The translations under genes and the position numbers were made by a program. Shown here in pieces: positions 11,896 through 22,097 of a stretch of 64,000 bases of DNA. Each line of letters opens with the position of its first letter. The first letter of the stretch is position 1. The stretch is from Shewanella maritima (GTDB lineage Bacteria; Pseudomonadota; Gammaproteobacteria; Enterobacterales; Shewanellaceae), in assembly GCF_004295345.1 (NCBI RefSeq), contig NZ_CP036200.1, forward strand, positions 2,655,001 through 2,719,000. Direction: 5' to 3'. The notes under the pieces were generated by a model that had not been told where the DNA came from, made no database searches, and saw only the letters and a list, made by a program, of their open reading frames with translations.

Positions 11896-12507
11896 TTATT
11901 GTTGTCGCCTTGCTTGAGCTAAAAAGTACTGGTGAAGATTGTCCACCTGTTGATTAAGTGAGGCGATGTCGCCTTGATTATCAATAATATGCTCAGCTTT
12001 AGTTAAGCGCTGTTCGCGACTCATTTGGCTATCCATGATTTTCTGAATAGCCTTTTGAGACGTGTTGTCTCTAGTCGCTGAACGTTTTCTCTGCAATGCG
12101 GGTGAAATATCAACAACTAAAGTGGTATTGACTAAGCTATCTAACCCATTCTCAAATAGCAAGGGCACAACCAAAATAACATAGTCACTTTGTGCACTAT
12201 GTACTTGCTCTAACATGGTTTTTCTAATTAGTGGATGCAGTAATTTGTTGAGCCAAAGGCGCTCACTTTCGTTATTAAACACTCTGTCACGCAGTGCTTG
12301 ACGGTTGAGTTCACCGTTTGGATTTAGTACTTCAGCACCAAAGTGCTGCGCTATTGCATTTAATCCCGGAGTATTTGGCTCAACGACTTCCCGCGCAACA
12401 ATATCTGCATCAACCAATTCAATGCCTTTGGCGGCAAATAAATTGGCAACGGTTGTTTTACCGCTGCCAATGCCACCAGATAGACCGACTATGTATGTGG
12501 AAGACAT
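11896..12507 (-). CDS. coaE: Dephospho-CoA kinase
   Basis: CoaE phosphorylates the 3'-hydroxyl of dephospho-CoA, the last step of coenzyme A synthesis. The protein begins MSSTYIVGLSGGIGSGKTTV with the P-loop GGIGSGKT at about 11-18, followed by DADIVAREVV and the LLHPLIR segment. I chose the ATG at 12507; the TTG at 12516 only adds MRI. About 203 residues, the normal length. It is 10-20 nt from pilD, so the two are probably co-transcribed. Confidence 0.95.
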   Translation of the reverse strand: MSSTYIVGLSGGIGSGKTTVANLFAAKGIELVDADIVAREVVEPNTPGLNAIAQHFGAEVLNPNGELNRQALRDRVFNNESERLWLNKLLHPLIRKTMLEQVHSAQSDYVILVVPLLFENGLDSLVNTTLVVDISPALQRKRSATRDNTSQKAIQKIMDSQMSREQRLTKAEHIIDNQGDIASLNQQVDNLHQYFLAQARRQQ

Positions 12508-12526
12508 AATTCTCAATTACTCTTGG

Positions 12527-13468
12527 CTAGACAAATGAGCCTAGGTACCAATTGATAATATCGTGCCCCCAAATTAACGCTATCCAACCAGCAATTGCGA
12601 TATAAGGGCCAAATGGAATTGGCTTACCTGAATGTAGTTTCTTGGTGGCAATCATTGCTATACCAATCACCGCGCCGACTAATGAAGATAGCAGGATAAT
12701 CAAAGGTAGCATTTGCCAGCCGAGCCAGGCACCAAATACTGCCATCAATTTGAAATCGCCGTAGCCCATGCCTTCTTTACCTGTTAACAGCTTGAAGCCC
12801 CAGAATACACTCCATAAACTTAGGTAACCGGCGGCTGCACCAATCACCGCATCCTCTAGGCTGACGAACACCCCTTGATAGTTAATGATTAGGCCTAGCC
12901 ACAATAGCGGCAGGGTAATTTGATCTGGCAGCAGCATTTCGTCCAAATCGATGCCTGTTAGTGCGATTAAAGCAAAGGTGAGTAGTGTTGCTAGAGCAAA
13001 TTGTGTCGTTGGGCCTAAATAATATGCCAGCGTGGCAACCAAAGCGCCGGTGATAAACTCAAAAATTGGGTAACGTGGTGAAATGCTGGTTTGGCAATTT
13101 GCGCACTTGCCTTTAAGTAGTAACCAACCAAAGATAGGCAAATTGTGCCAAGGTTTTATTTTGGCTTTGCACTTAGGGCAAGCTGATGTAGGTACAATTA
13201 GATTGTACTTTTGCGGGTATTCATCAATTGGCTTTTCAAGCTTGCCTTTACCAACTTGTTTAACGATATCTGGATGATATTCATCTAGATAGAAGTTGCA
13301 CTCGCTTTGCCATTCACGCTTCATCATAACTGGCAGACGGTGAATCACCACATTTAAAAAACTGCCGATAGTGGCAGCGAAAATAAAGCTAATAACCACA
13401 AAAAGCCAGGGAGTCTGGCTCATTGTGGATACAAAACTAGAAGTAAAAGAAGATAAAAATTCGGTCAT
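12527..13468 (-). CDS. pilD: Prepilin peptidase / N-methyltransferase PilD
   Basis: PilD cleaves the leader of type IV prepilins and type II secretion pseudopilins and methylates the new N-terminus. The 313-residue inner-membrane protein has the four-Cys cytoplasmic loop CPKC...CANC (about 97-125), and the two catalytic aspartates in GIDLDEMLLPD (about 172-182) and GYGDFKLMA (about 233-241). Eight hydrophobic segments are expected. It is downstream of pilC and upstream of coaE. Confidence 0.95.
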   Translation of the reverse strand: MTEFLSSFTSSFVSTMSQTPWLFVVISFIFAATIGSFLNVVIHRLPVMMKREWQSECNFYLDEYHPDIVKQVGKGKLEKPIDEYPQKYNLIVPTSACPKCKAKIKPWHNLPIFGWLLLKGKCANCQTSISPRYPIFEFITGALVATLAYYLGPTTQFALATLLTFALIALTGIDLDEMLLPDQITLPLLWLGLIINYQGVFVSLEDAVIGAAAGYLSLWSVFWGFKLLTGKEGMGYGDFKLMAVFGAWLGWQMLPLIILLSSLVGAVIGIAMIATKKLHSGKPIPFGPYIAIAGWIALIWGHDIINWYLGSFV

Positions 13469-13514
13469 CTTGTTATTGTTCTCTTATGGTTGACCTTGTT
13501 GTGAGAGCGAAGGT

Positions 13515-14774
13515 TTAAACCACATTACCCATTTGGAAGATTGGCAGGTACATGCCGACGATCAAACCGCCGACTAGCGTACCAATTACTACCATCATAA
13601 TTGGCTCGATCAGGCTTGAAAGGCCATCCACCGCGTCATCTACCTGCATTTCATAAATATTGGCGATTTTGTTGAGCATGTCGTCTAATCCACCAGACTC
13701 TTCACCAATCATTACCATTTGAATTAGCATATCAGGGAATAAACGCGTGGTTCGCATAGCTACATTCATTTGCATACCGGCCATGACCTCGGTACGCACT
13801 TTGTTCAGTGCATTTCGGTAGACAGCATTGCCGGATGCGCCCGCCGCAGATTCTAAGCCATCAATTAGTGGAACACCTGCTGCGAAGGTGGTTGCTAGCG
13901 TTCGGGCAAAGCGAGCCATAGCGGCTTTATGTAAAATGTCGCCAACAGCAGGTATTTTTAATATGTAGGTATCAACTTGATCTCGGAATACCTGAGAATT
14001 TCTATGGCTTCGCCTAAACAAAAATATTGCAGCTGCAATCCCAATGACAAAGAAGTACCAAGACCCTTGCAGCCAACGTGAGATATTAATGATCATTTGG
14101 GTGAAAGCGGGTAACTCCGCACCAAAGCCGTTAAAAATATCCTCAAATTGTGGCACTACAAATAAAAGCAGTAATGTTGTAACAGCGACTGCCACAACAA
14201 CAACCGCTGCAGGGTAAAACATAGCTTTCTTAATTTTTGATTTTAGGGCTTCAGCTTTCTCTTTATAGATCGCTATTCGATCAAAGACTGCATCCAAAGA
14301 ACCTGAATGCTCACCTGCTGCAACTAAGTCGACATAAAGGTCGTCAAAATACTGCCTGTGAGGCTTAAGAGAGTCAGAAAGAGGAATACCTGCTTGCACA
14401 TCAGAAAGAATAGTCGCTAAGAGCTCTCGCATTTTAGCTTTTTCGTGCCCTTTGCCTAATAGTTCGATTGTTGTTACCAAGGGAACACCAGCGGCAAGCA
14501 TAGTTGCAATTTGACGAGTGATCATTGCAATGTCCATTGCAGAGATCTTTTTCTCAGTCTTAAATAATGGGGCAGCCTTTTTACGTACTCCTTTTGGAGA
14601 AATCCCCTGTGCTTTTAAAACACTGCGGATTTCTGCAATAGAACTTCCGCGTAATTCGCCAGATGTACGTTGACCGTCCTTGTTGGTACCTTTCCACTCA
14701 AAGGTAAAAACTTTCGGCTGGTGTTTTACATTGCTGCCTGCTTTTTTGTTGGCTCTTGCAGTAGCCATTGGCAT
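13515..14774 (-). CDS. pilC: Type IV pilus inner-membrane platform protein PilC
   Basis: PilC is the GspF/PilC-family polytopic protein on which PilB and PilT act. The 419-residue sequence has two GspF domains (about 80-205 and 285-405), each ending in long hydrophobic helices, plus an N-terminal cytoplasmic region FEWKGTNKDGQRTSGEL. The signature GVPLVTTIELLGKG and its second copy GVPLIDGLESAAGA are visible. Length and order (pilB-pilC-pilD) match the family. Confidence 0.95.
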   Translation of the reverse strand: MPMATARANKKAGSNVKHQPKVFTFEWKGTNKDGQRTSGELRGSSIAEIRSVLKAQGISPKGVRKKAAPLFKTEKKISAMDIAMITRQIATMLAAGVPLVTTIELLGKGHEKAKMRELLATILSDVQAGIPLSDSLKPHRQYFDDLYVDLVAAGEHSGSLDAVFDRIAIYKEKAEALKSKIKKAMFYPAAVVVVAVAVTTLLLLFVVPQFEDIFNGFGAELPAFTQMIINISRWLQGSWYFFVIGIAAAIFLFRRSHRNSQVFRDQVDTYILKIPAVGDILHKAAMARFARTLATTFAAGVPLIDGLESAAGASGNAVYRNALNKVRTEVMAGMQMNVAMRTTRLFPDMLIQMVMIGEESGGLDDMLNKIANIYEMQVDDAVDGLSSLIEPIMMVVIGTLVGGLIVGMYLPIFQMGNVV

Positions 14775-14835
14775 GTCCTTATGTATTATTCGTTTAAAAA
14801 CTAGAGCTTAATGCTAAGCTTAGATAGTTTTTTGG

Positions 14836-16545
14836 TTAATTGAAACTAGTTACGCGGTTAATCTCAGCAATACTCGTCACACCTTGAACGACCTTTAGCA
14901 GCCCTGATTGACGTAAGTCATTCATGCCTTGTTCTTTTGCTTGATTAGCTATTTGCAGTGAATTACCGCCTTCCATAATAGTTCGGGCGATTTCATCACT
15001 CATTTTCATTACCTCATAGACACCTACACGGCCTTTGTAACCTCCAGAACAGAATTCACAACCAACAGGCTTGTATACGGTGAACCCTGTTGCGATATCT
15101 TGTTCAGTAAAACCAAGCTTTACTAGCTCTGCTTGAGGCACGTCTTCAGGCTCTTTACACTCAGGGCATAAACGCCTTGCAAGACGCTGTGCAATAATTA
15201 GGTTGACTGAGCTGGCAATGTTGTAGCCAGGTACGCCCATGTTAACCAAACGGGTTAAGGTCTCTGCTGCTGAGTTTGTATGGAGAGTTGATAAAACCAA
15301 GTGACCGGTTTGTGCCGCTTTAATGGCTATCTCAGCGGTTTCTAAGTCACGGATCTCACCGACCATTACCACGTCTGGATCTTGACGTAAGAACGAGCGA
15401 AGAGCTGAAGCGAAGGTTAAACCTGCTTTCAAGTTAATATGAACTTGGTTAACACCTTCTAAGTTAATCTCAACCGGATCTTCAGCAGTTGAAATATTAC
15501 GCTCTTCCGTATTAAGGATATTAAGGCCAGTATAAAGGGATACAGTTTTACCGGAGCCAGTTGGGCCGGTCACTAATATCATGCCTTGGGGTTTGGCTAG
15601 CATTTCTTCATAAAGCAGGCGCTGCTCATCTTCATAACCGAGTTTTTCGATACCAAGCTGAGCGGAAGATGAATCCAGAATACGCATTACAATCTTCTCG
15701 CCCCAGATTGTAGGTAGAGTACTGACACGAAAATCAATTGATTTAGTACGTGACAGCTTCATCTTAATGCGGCCATCTTGAGGCACGCGGCGCTCAGCAA
15801 TATCCAGCTTTGACATCACCTTTAATCGTGCTGAGATTCGACCTGCCAGGTTTACAGGTGGTTCTGAAACCTCGTGTAAAATCCCATCGATGCGAAAACG
15901 AATGCGGTAGCGTTTTTCATATGGCTCGAAGTGCAAGTCAGAAGCGCCTTTACGGATGGCGTCGGTTAGAATCTTGTTGATGTAAATAACAATTGGGGCA
16001 TCGTCACTGCTGTCGCCTTCGGGCTCATCATTACGTTCGGTTTCTGCCACCTCCATCCCAGCAAGGGCTTCCTCGTCGACTCCAGAGAGATCTAGGCTAG
16101 ATAGATCATCTTCAAGCACTTTTTCTACTGCTTGGGACAGTTTGTCATCTTCAACTAGAATCGCTTCAGCGTGAAGACCCAAGCTAAATTGAAAGTCTTC
16201 TAATGCGGAAATATTGGTTGGATCTGAGCTTGCGATGTATAAGCGATTTCCCCTTTTGAACAATGGAAGACACTTATGCTTATCGATTAGCTTTTTGTTG
16301 AGTAAGTCTTCAGGGATGTTTTTAACATCATACTCGCTTAAGTCTAGTAATGGAGTACCATACTCTTCGTAACAAAGCTCAGCAATTTCTCTAGCAGACA
16401 GCTTCTTTGTCGCAACTAAAGTCGAGACAAGAGTACGCTTTGTTTTTCTTGATTCTGATATTGCGCTTGAAAGCGTTTCTTCAGTCAAAAGCCCTTTTCT
16501 CAGGAAAAGATTTGATAAGCCTAAGTTTATAGCTGTCGATGGCAT
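14836..16545 (-). CDS. pilB: Type IV pilus assembly ATPase PilB
   Basis: PilB is the cytoplasmic hexameric ATPase that powers pilus extension. The 569-residue protein has an N-terminal MshEN-type domain (about 20-150) and a GspE ATPase domain with Walker [13 protein letters not shown] (about 329-340), an Asp box, Walker B ([12 protein letters not shown], about 389-400) and the zinc motif CPEC...CEFC (about 462-502). The start ATG has only weak GGAAA upstream. The order pilA-(insert)-pilB-pilC-pilD is the usual one except for the interposed gene. Confidence 0.95.
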   Translation of the reverse strand: MPSTAINLGLSNLFLRKGLLTEETLSSAISESRKTKRTLVSTLVATKKLSAREIAELCYEEYGTPLLDLSEYDVKNIPEDLLNKKLIDKHKCLPLFKRGNRLYIASSDPTNISALEDFQFSLGLHAEAILVEDDKLSQAVEKVLEDDLSSLDLSGVDEEALAGMEVAETERNDEPEGDSSDDAPIVIYINKILTDAIRKGASDLHFEPYEKRYRIRFRIDGILHEVSEPPVNLAGRISARLKVMSKLDIAERRVPQDGRIKMKLSRTKSIDFRVSTLPTIWGEKIVMRILDSSSAQLGIEKLGYEDEQRLLYEEMLAKPQGMILVTGPTGSGKTVSLYTGLNILNTEERNISTAEDPVEINLEGVNQVHINLKAGLTFASALRSFLRQDPDVVMVGEIRDLETAEIAIKAAQTGHLVLSTLHTNSAAETLTRLVNMGVPGYNIASSVNLIIAQRLARRLCPECKEPEDVPQAELVKLGFTEQDIATGFTVYKPVGCEFCSGGYKGRVGVYEVMKMSDEIARTIMEGGNSLQIANQAKEQGMNDLRQSGLLKVVQGVTSIAEINRVTSFN

Positions 16546-16654
16546 GAGTGGTTTCCAACTAGAAAACGTAATTGTGTCCTAAAGTACCAAATAAATTAGC
16601 ACGTTGCATCTGTAGAGCTTGCCAGATAGCGAGTCTATAGAATTAGACAAAGTA

Positions 16655-18621
16655 TTAGTTCCATTTGTCATAGATTCGCTCAAGAAATATTTCTGGTTCC
16701 TGGCAGCTTTCGAATAGCCCTGACGATACATCTGTTTCATAAAAGTCACACAGGGCGAAAAATAGAGTCCTAATTTTAACTTTGTCTTTAACAGTACTTG
16801 CAGGTTGCCAATAGTTAGTCTCAAGATCGACAAAGATAAGTTCGTCTTCCATATCTGGGAATGCTGCGAGTTGATAATTTCCCTTAATTATCGACCTTTG
16901 TTTAGCTGCGATGCTTGAGTCAAATATTTCCGGCTTTATGATAACCTTTCCGCTTTCATCGACAGTATAGAAGTTCAACCCCTTTGCTAGTGTTTGAATA
17001 ACTTCTAGTTTTCCGGCTGATAAAACCAATGGATTTAGAGAGCTTTCTAAAAATATGGCTCGGTCCTCAGATACTTGGTGGAAAGGTTTTCCATCAAAAG
17101 TATGATCTACTTTGATTTCTAGAATATTTGCCAGGGAGGGAATAATATCAACGAGAGAGTATGTGCTTTTTGGATCAATAGCAGGTATGACAACACCATT
17201 TGAAAAAGACCTCACAGCAGCAACAACTTTAAACTGGCTATGACTTAGTACATTTGTGCCATGCCCCAAAGAGTTGGTTTCAAACGTAGCAGAGCTTATT
17301 CGCCCTTGGGGACCATCGTCTTTCCCTCCAAAACTTTCTCCATGATCAGAGAGAAGTACGACAACGGAGTTTTGCAAAATACCCCTATCAGCAAGGCCAT
17401 TCAGTAGTTGAGCGAATTGCTCATCAGACTGTTTGAGCATTGTAAGGTACAAGTATTCTTCTGCTCTATCTTTGATAAACTCATGGTCTTCTAAATATGT
17501 CAGCTTAGCACTTTTGAAAGGCCAATGAGGCAGAGTCAGGTGTGTTGCAAGAAATATAGGCTTTTCACTATTTACAGAGTCTATGGTACCAAGTAGTTGC
17601 TCGATAAAGGCGTAGGGTTGGTAAGTCCACCACGCTGATCTGTTGTTATAGATATAAGGGAAAAAAGACCTTATTGAAGTTTGATTTAAAAACAGTGAAA
17701 ACAATGGAATGTTGTTTAGTCCAGATACAATAAATTCTGCTGCATCAGCAGGTGGACCAACAATTATATCAAAACCAAAAGATTCATCGATATTGTTAAA
17801 TCTGCGCTCGTCCTGTGCCCATATGTTTTGATAGCCAATTGATGATAGTTGCTGTGGAAACGCCAAGCTACGATCCACTTTGGACATTTCCGTTAGATTA
17901 AATCGTGCGTTGTGGGTAATGGGATACGTTCCCGTAAGGGTTGAAGTCCACGAGACAAATGTTCTTCCTGCGGGTGTGTAGGTGTTTGGAATATTTGTAG
18001 CTTCAGATAAGAATTGATCAATATTGGGAGTAACAGATGTTCTGCCGCTTGTTCACCCAAATAGTCAGGTCTTAGGGAGTCAATACCAATCAGAATAATA
18101 TTTGGTTGGTCACTGTTATGGGCTATCGGTTTAATCGTTATGAGTAATGGTCCAAAAAGCAATGCTGAGGAAGCAAGTGTAAGGATGCTATATCGATTTT
18201 TTTTTACGCATCCCAACAAGATTATCGCAACAATGCTCAATGAAGAAATCAGTGGAATATAATGACTGCTAAAGTGCTCATGACTGGTGGGCGAAAACGG
18301 ATATAACAGACTATTTATGCTAATAATGGCTACAAAGATTAATGTCCAGGCAAGTGCAACGTGAATAAACTTTGATTGAATACTAGACAACGAGATCACG
18401 TTCTCCATAGCTTTAGCCAAAAAAGCGATATAGAAAACAATTGCCACAGCGATAAAAGTTGCGGTTAGTAATGTTGTGACAAAAGGGACGCTAGTTATTG
18501 CTGAGCTTATCATTGGTGCTAACTCAGTAAATGCATCACTTAGCTGGTGGTTAATTTGGGTTTTAGTGAAGAGGATTAAGGCGGTAGTGAGTAAAAAACT
18601 AATAGCGATATGAATGCGCAT
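16655..18621 (-). pseudogene. Frameshifted membrane sulfatase-fold phosphotransferase-like gene
   Basis: Two adjacent minus-strand frames make one protein of about 655 residues. The first (18621-17893) has 4-5 membrane helices, then NIILIGIDSLRPDYLG, the first metal-binding Asp of the alkaline-phosphatase/sulfatase fold. After about 18040 homology passes to another frame: VTPNIDQFL, then YTPAGRT with Thr at the nucleophile position, and further on HLTLPHWPF and LLSDHGESFGG. One lost base (AA for AAA at about 18040-18041) explains the break. Thr as nucleophile is typical of phosphoethanolamine and phosphoglycerol transferases rather than sulfatases. The position between pilA and pilB suggests a role in pilin or envelope modification; this is inference. 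It may be a sequencing error. Confidence 0.75.
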
Positions 18622-18636
18622 TTAATAGTCCAACAA

Positions 18637-18668
18637 TAAAAAAATAGCATGCGTTAGCATGCTATTTT
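18637..18668 (-). terminator. pilA terminator
   Basis: Read on the minus strand, AAAATAGCATGC and GCATGCTATTTT form an 11-12 bp stem with a 4-nt loop followed by a run of T (plus-strand A-run at 18637-18643). It lies between pilA and the sulfatase-fold gene, so read-through would be needed to express the latter with pilA. Confidence 0.85.
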
Positions 18669-18690
18669 ATAAAACTAAGCTAGTTAAGTA

Positions 18691-19128
18691 TTAACGGCAG
18701 TTAGATGGTTTATATTTGTCGTCAAGAGAACCACCAGTACATGCCCATGTAACGTTACCTGAAGAGGTAAAAGTTGGAGCCAGAATAAGAGTTGCGTCAT
18801 CTGTTACTTTGGCGTTGTATGTTACTGTAATGCCACCGCCTGTACCAACCGCTACAGACTTAACTGAGTTACCAGTAATTGAAGATGCTGCTGCTAGCCC
18901 AGCAAGAGCATTGGTTGTTGGTGCAGAGCCTTGTGAAGAGTAATATTCAGTCACTGCAGCTTTTGCTCCTGCAGCAAGACTAAGACCTTCAGAAACATGA
19001 CCACGTTTAGTGAAGTCTTGATACGCAGGCAGTGCGATTGCAGCAAGAATACCGATGATCGCAACTACGATCATTAATTCAATAAGAGTAAAACCCTTAG
19101 CGTTTTTAACTTGGTTGATACCTTTCAT
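18691..19128 (-). CDS. pilA: Type IV major pilin PilA
   Basis: PilA is the structural subunit of the type IVa pilus. The 145-residue prepilin has a 12-residue positively charged leader ending at Gly ([12 protein letters not shown]), then [20 protein letters not shown], with the conserved Glu5 of the mature protein. A C-terminal disulfide loop is likely between Cys residues in NVTWACTGG and PSNCR. The Thr/Ser/Ala/Gly-rich middle is typical of variable pilin surfaces. GGAGAG lies 7 nt upstream of the ATG. It would be processed by PilD and assembled by PilB/PilC encoded downstream. No sigma-54 promoter could be identified. Confidence 0.95.
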   Translation of the reverse strand: MKGINQVKNAKGFTLIELMIVVAIIGILAAIALPAYQDFTKRGHVSEGLSLAAGAKAAVTEYYSSQGSAPTTNALAGLAAASSITGNSVKSVAVGTGGGITVTYNAKVTDDATLILAPTFTSSGNVTWACTGGSLDDKYKPSNCR

Positions 19129-20096
19129 TTTCTCTCTCCGTCAAAAATTACCGCGACTATCCAATCCTTGTTACGAGTAGTGATCGGCTTCAATGCCAAT
19201 GTCGACAGTATAAATTATTGTTAGCGATGACATTCTACAACGAAGTAGGTGCACCATAACAACTTAAAATATCAGCCTGAATCACCCCAAAGTTAGGTAT
19301 AGGTTAGGTTTGGGGGTTCAAACCTTTACACTCGATTGCAGTTATTGTATCGGCATGTTGGCACCATACTGAAACAAAAAGCTATCAACCTAGTATGACT
19401 TTTCGGCTGAGCACCGCAGGAACTAGAGTATTTACACTGAGTTAGAGGGTAATTGTTACAATTTCTTGAACTTTTACTTGATCCAATTCAATTGCCATAT
19501 TTCTGTAATCCTAGCAATTCTTGGCCGAAAGGCCATCTCGCCTGCTTAAAAGTTAGTATAAAGTTAACCCAAATGGAATAGCCAATCCCAGAAAAATGGC
19601 AAATAAAGCCAAAAAATTCTTAGTGTTATCGTTTTCGATCTATTTCGATCTAACATTTTGTTGACATTCTTTTGTTGGTAGTAATTTTTTTGACAAATTG
19701 ATTGCCAAAGAAAAAAATTGACACCTGTTTAGTCGGCTAAAGTGTTACAAACCCTTTGCTCCGTAGCACTTTAGAGCGACGTATAGTTTGCCTGTTACGA
19801 GCAAAACTAGAGTTAAGTGTTACATTTGTACTCTGGCAAGCTAGTTACAACAGGTGTGGCTAGTGTCGCAACTGGCATTAAATAAGGTGTTTCTCTGCTT
19901 CATTGTTTTGGCCAGATTTGCTATTGAAATGAGCAGAAATAATTTTGTCTAACTGCTGTTTTTTTGAACTGTAATTAGGGCCGCAAAGAGTTGGTCAAGC
20001 TTGATTCGGAAATTTTGATTAAGTAATAGGTATCTTGGTTGGCTTGAAAATTGGCGCACTACTTTTGGTTTAAAGGGGAACGATACTTCCACCGTC
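19129..20096. other. Long AT-rich intergenic region between pilA and nadC
   Basis: About 1 kb without any supported gene on either strand. It includes a small perfect hairpin (TGGCC-gaaa-GGCCA near 19523), several TTGACA-like boxes around 19660-19730, and short repeated words such as ACTTTAG and GTTACA. It must hold the pilA promoter. No tRNA or known small RNA was recognised. Confidence 0.5.
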
Positions 20097-20203
20097 ACCC
20101 TCGAGATCTTTTATCGAGGGTCTTTTTTGGTTGATTTGAGAGGTTCCCGCTCAGAAGCGTTGCGGGAACGACTGAATAAGAAAGCGTTACGGGAACGACT
20201 GAA
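20097..20203. repeat. Second composite CACCCTCGA / GCGGGAACGACTGAA repeat block
   Basis: ACCCTCGA (20097-20104) pairs with TCGAGGGT (20114-20121), followed by CTTTTTT so it could also end rightward transcripts. Next is TTCCCGC (20144-20150) pairing with GCGGGAA (20162-20168), and two direct copies of CGGGAACGACTGAA at about 20163 and 20190. The same modules occur at 10221-10422. The block abuts the nadC stop codon. Confidence 0.65.
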
Positions 20204-20204
20204 A

Positions 20205-21116
<912 letters not shown>

Positions 21117-21187
21117 TTAGTGCTGAAAATGTTGGAGATATACAGACAAGTTTACCTTTGGCAAACCGCCTGTTTCAGCACTTAAAA

Positions 21188-21427
21188 TTATGGTTTTAGA
21201 CTAACATAGTTGCTAAGGTTGAACCTATAGAAAGGCGTGGGAATTTTGGCTTCATTTACCGCATTAGTTGCCGCATTAGTTGCCGCATTAGTTGCCGCAT
21301 TAGTTAGTGCATTAATTCCCAGCATCACTGTGAGTGACGAATAGAGTAGCCATCGTAAGTAACTATTGTAAGTAACTATGACATCCAAACTAACTTCAAC
21401 AGTTTTCAACCAGGGCTGGCATTGCAA
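21188..21427 (-). CDS. Doubtful small ORF with Thr-Asn-Ala-Ala repeats
   Basis: This is a possible protein of up to 79 residues on the minus strand between nadC and ampD. A hydrophobic segment (WLLYSSLTVMLGINA) precedes ATNAATNAATNA repeats encoded by a 12-bp tandem repeat and a tail ending NLSNYVSLKP. The longest version overlaps the ampD start by 50 nt, so a shorter start (for example the Met before LGINA) is more likely if it is translated at all. There is no good ribosome binding site. I do not recognise a family; it could be a secreted peptide or a non-coding repeat. Confidence 0.25.
   Translation of the reverse strand: MQCQPWLKTVEVSLDVIVTYNSYLRWLLYSSLTVMLGINALTNAATNAATNAATNAVNEAKIPTPFYRFNLSNYVSLKP
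21261..21320. repeat. 12-bp tandem repeat
   Basis: GCATTAGTTGCC occurs three times in perfect tandem (21261-21296) followed by two degenerate units (GCATTAGTTAGT, GCATTAATTCCC) to 21320. The unit is a multiple of three, so copy changes would not shift the frame of the small ORF that spans it. Confidence 0.9.
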
Positions 21428-21944
21428 TGCTCTGCAGTGTTTATCTCCCCATTTTAATCAGCGCCCTCAAGCTGAAGTGAGCTTACTGGTTATTCACAAT
21501 ATCAGCTTACCAGCAGGGTGCTTTGGTCTGCCTTATATTGATGATCTGTTTAAAGGTTGCATTGATGTGAGCGCTGATCCTTCGTTTAAAGATCTTCAAG
21601 GGCTGACAGTTTCTGCTCACTTCCTTATTCGCCGCGATGGTAGCTTGACCCAATATGTGAGTTGTGACGACAGAGCCTGGCATGCTGGTGTGTCTAACTT
21701 TCATGGGCGTGAAAACTGCAATGACTTTGCTATTGGTATTGAGCTTGAGGGGACAGATGATGTTGCCTACACCGATAAGCAATATCAGCAGTTGGTGAGT
21801 TTAACTCAGCAGATCCAGCTGCAGTATCCTATGATTTCATTAGACAGAATTGTTGGTCACTGTGATATCGCACCAGGGCGTAAAACAGATCCTGGTGATA
21901 GCTTTGACTGGCAGCGATATAGGCAAGATTTGACGAATAGCTAA
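21378..21944 (+). CDS. ampD: 1,6-anhydro-N-acetylmuramyl-L-alanine amidase AmpD
   Basis: AmpD is a cytoplasmic zinc amidase that splits anhydroMurNAc-peptides during cell-wall recycling and thereby affects beta-lactamase induction where AmpR is present. The 188-residue protein has the amidase_2 fold with zinc-ligand regions LLVIHNISLP (about 36-45), AWHAGVSNF and VGHCDIAPGRKTDPGDSFDW (about 158-177). NFAIGIELEGTDD-like segment is present as FAIGIELEGTDD. Start ATG at 21378 matches the family length. ampE follows 153 nt downstream. Confidence 0.95.
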   Translation: MTSKLTSTVFNQGWHCNALQCLSPHFNQRPQAEVSLLVIHNISLPAGCFGLPYIDDLFKGCIDVSADPSFKDLQGLTVSAHFLIRRDGSLTQYVSCDDRAWHAGVSNFHGRENCNDFAIGIELEGTDDVAYTDKQYQQLVSLTQQIQLQYPMISLDRIVGHCDIAPGRKTDPGDSFDWQRYRQDLTNS

Positions 21945-22097
21945 AACTGACTTTTCGAGTTAAATCGCTATATTTGTCATTTGGTTAGCGTATGATTGAT
22001 ACTTAAGTTAGGTTGGTTTTTACTTAGAGTTATTCCGAGCTTAAGAGTGAATTGCTCATCACGAAAACTACCTTTACCTTGAAAACGCCGAGGGTGT

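Noticed and set aside
16579..16833. 84-codon minus-strand frame
   Set aside because: It overlaps the C-terminal end of the sulfatase-fold gene in another frame and has no family features.
18030..18050. Programmed frameshift in the sulfatase-fold gene
   Set aside because: No slippery heptamer or downstream structure was visible; single-base loss is simpler.
19129..19260. Sigma-54 promoter for pilA
   Set aside because: A TGGCAT-like sequence near 19196 lacks the -12 GC element at the right spacing.
21261..21320. Possible CRISPR array
   Set aside because: The 12-bp units are directly adjacent with no spacers, and no cas gene is present.
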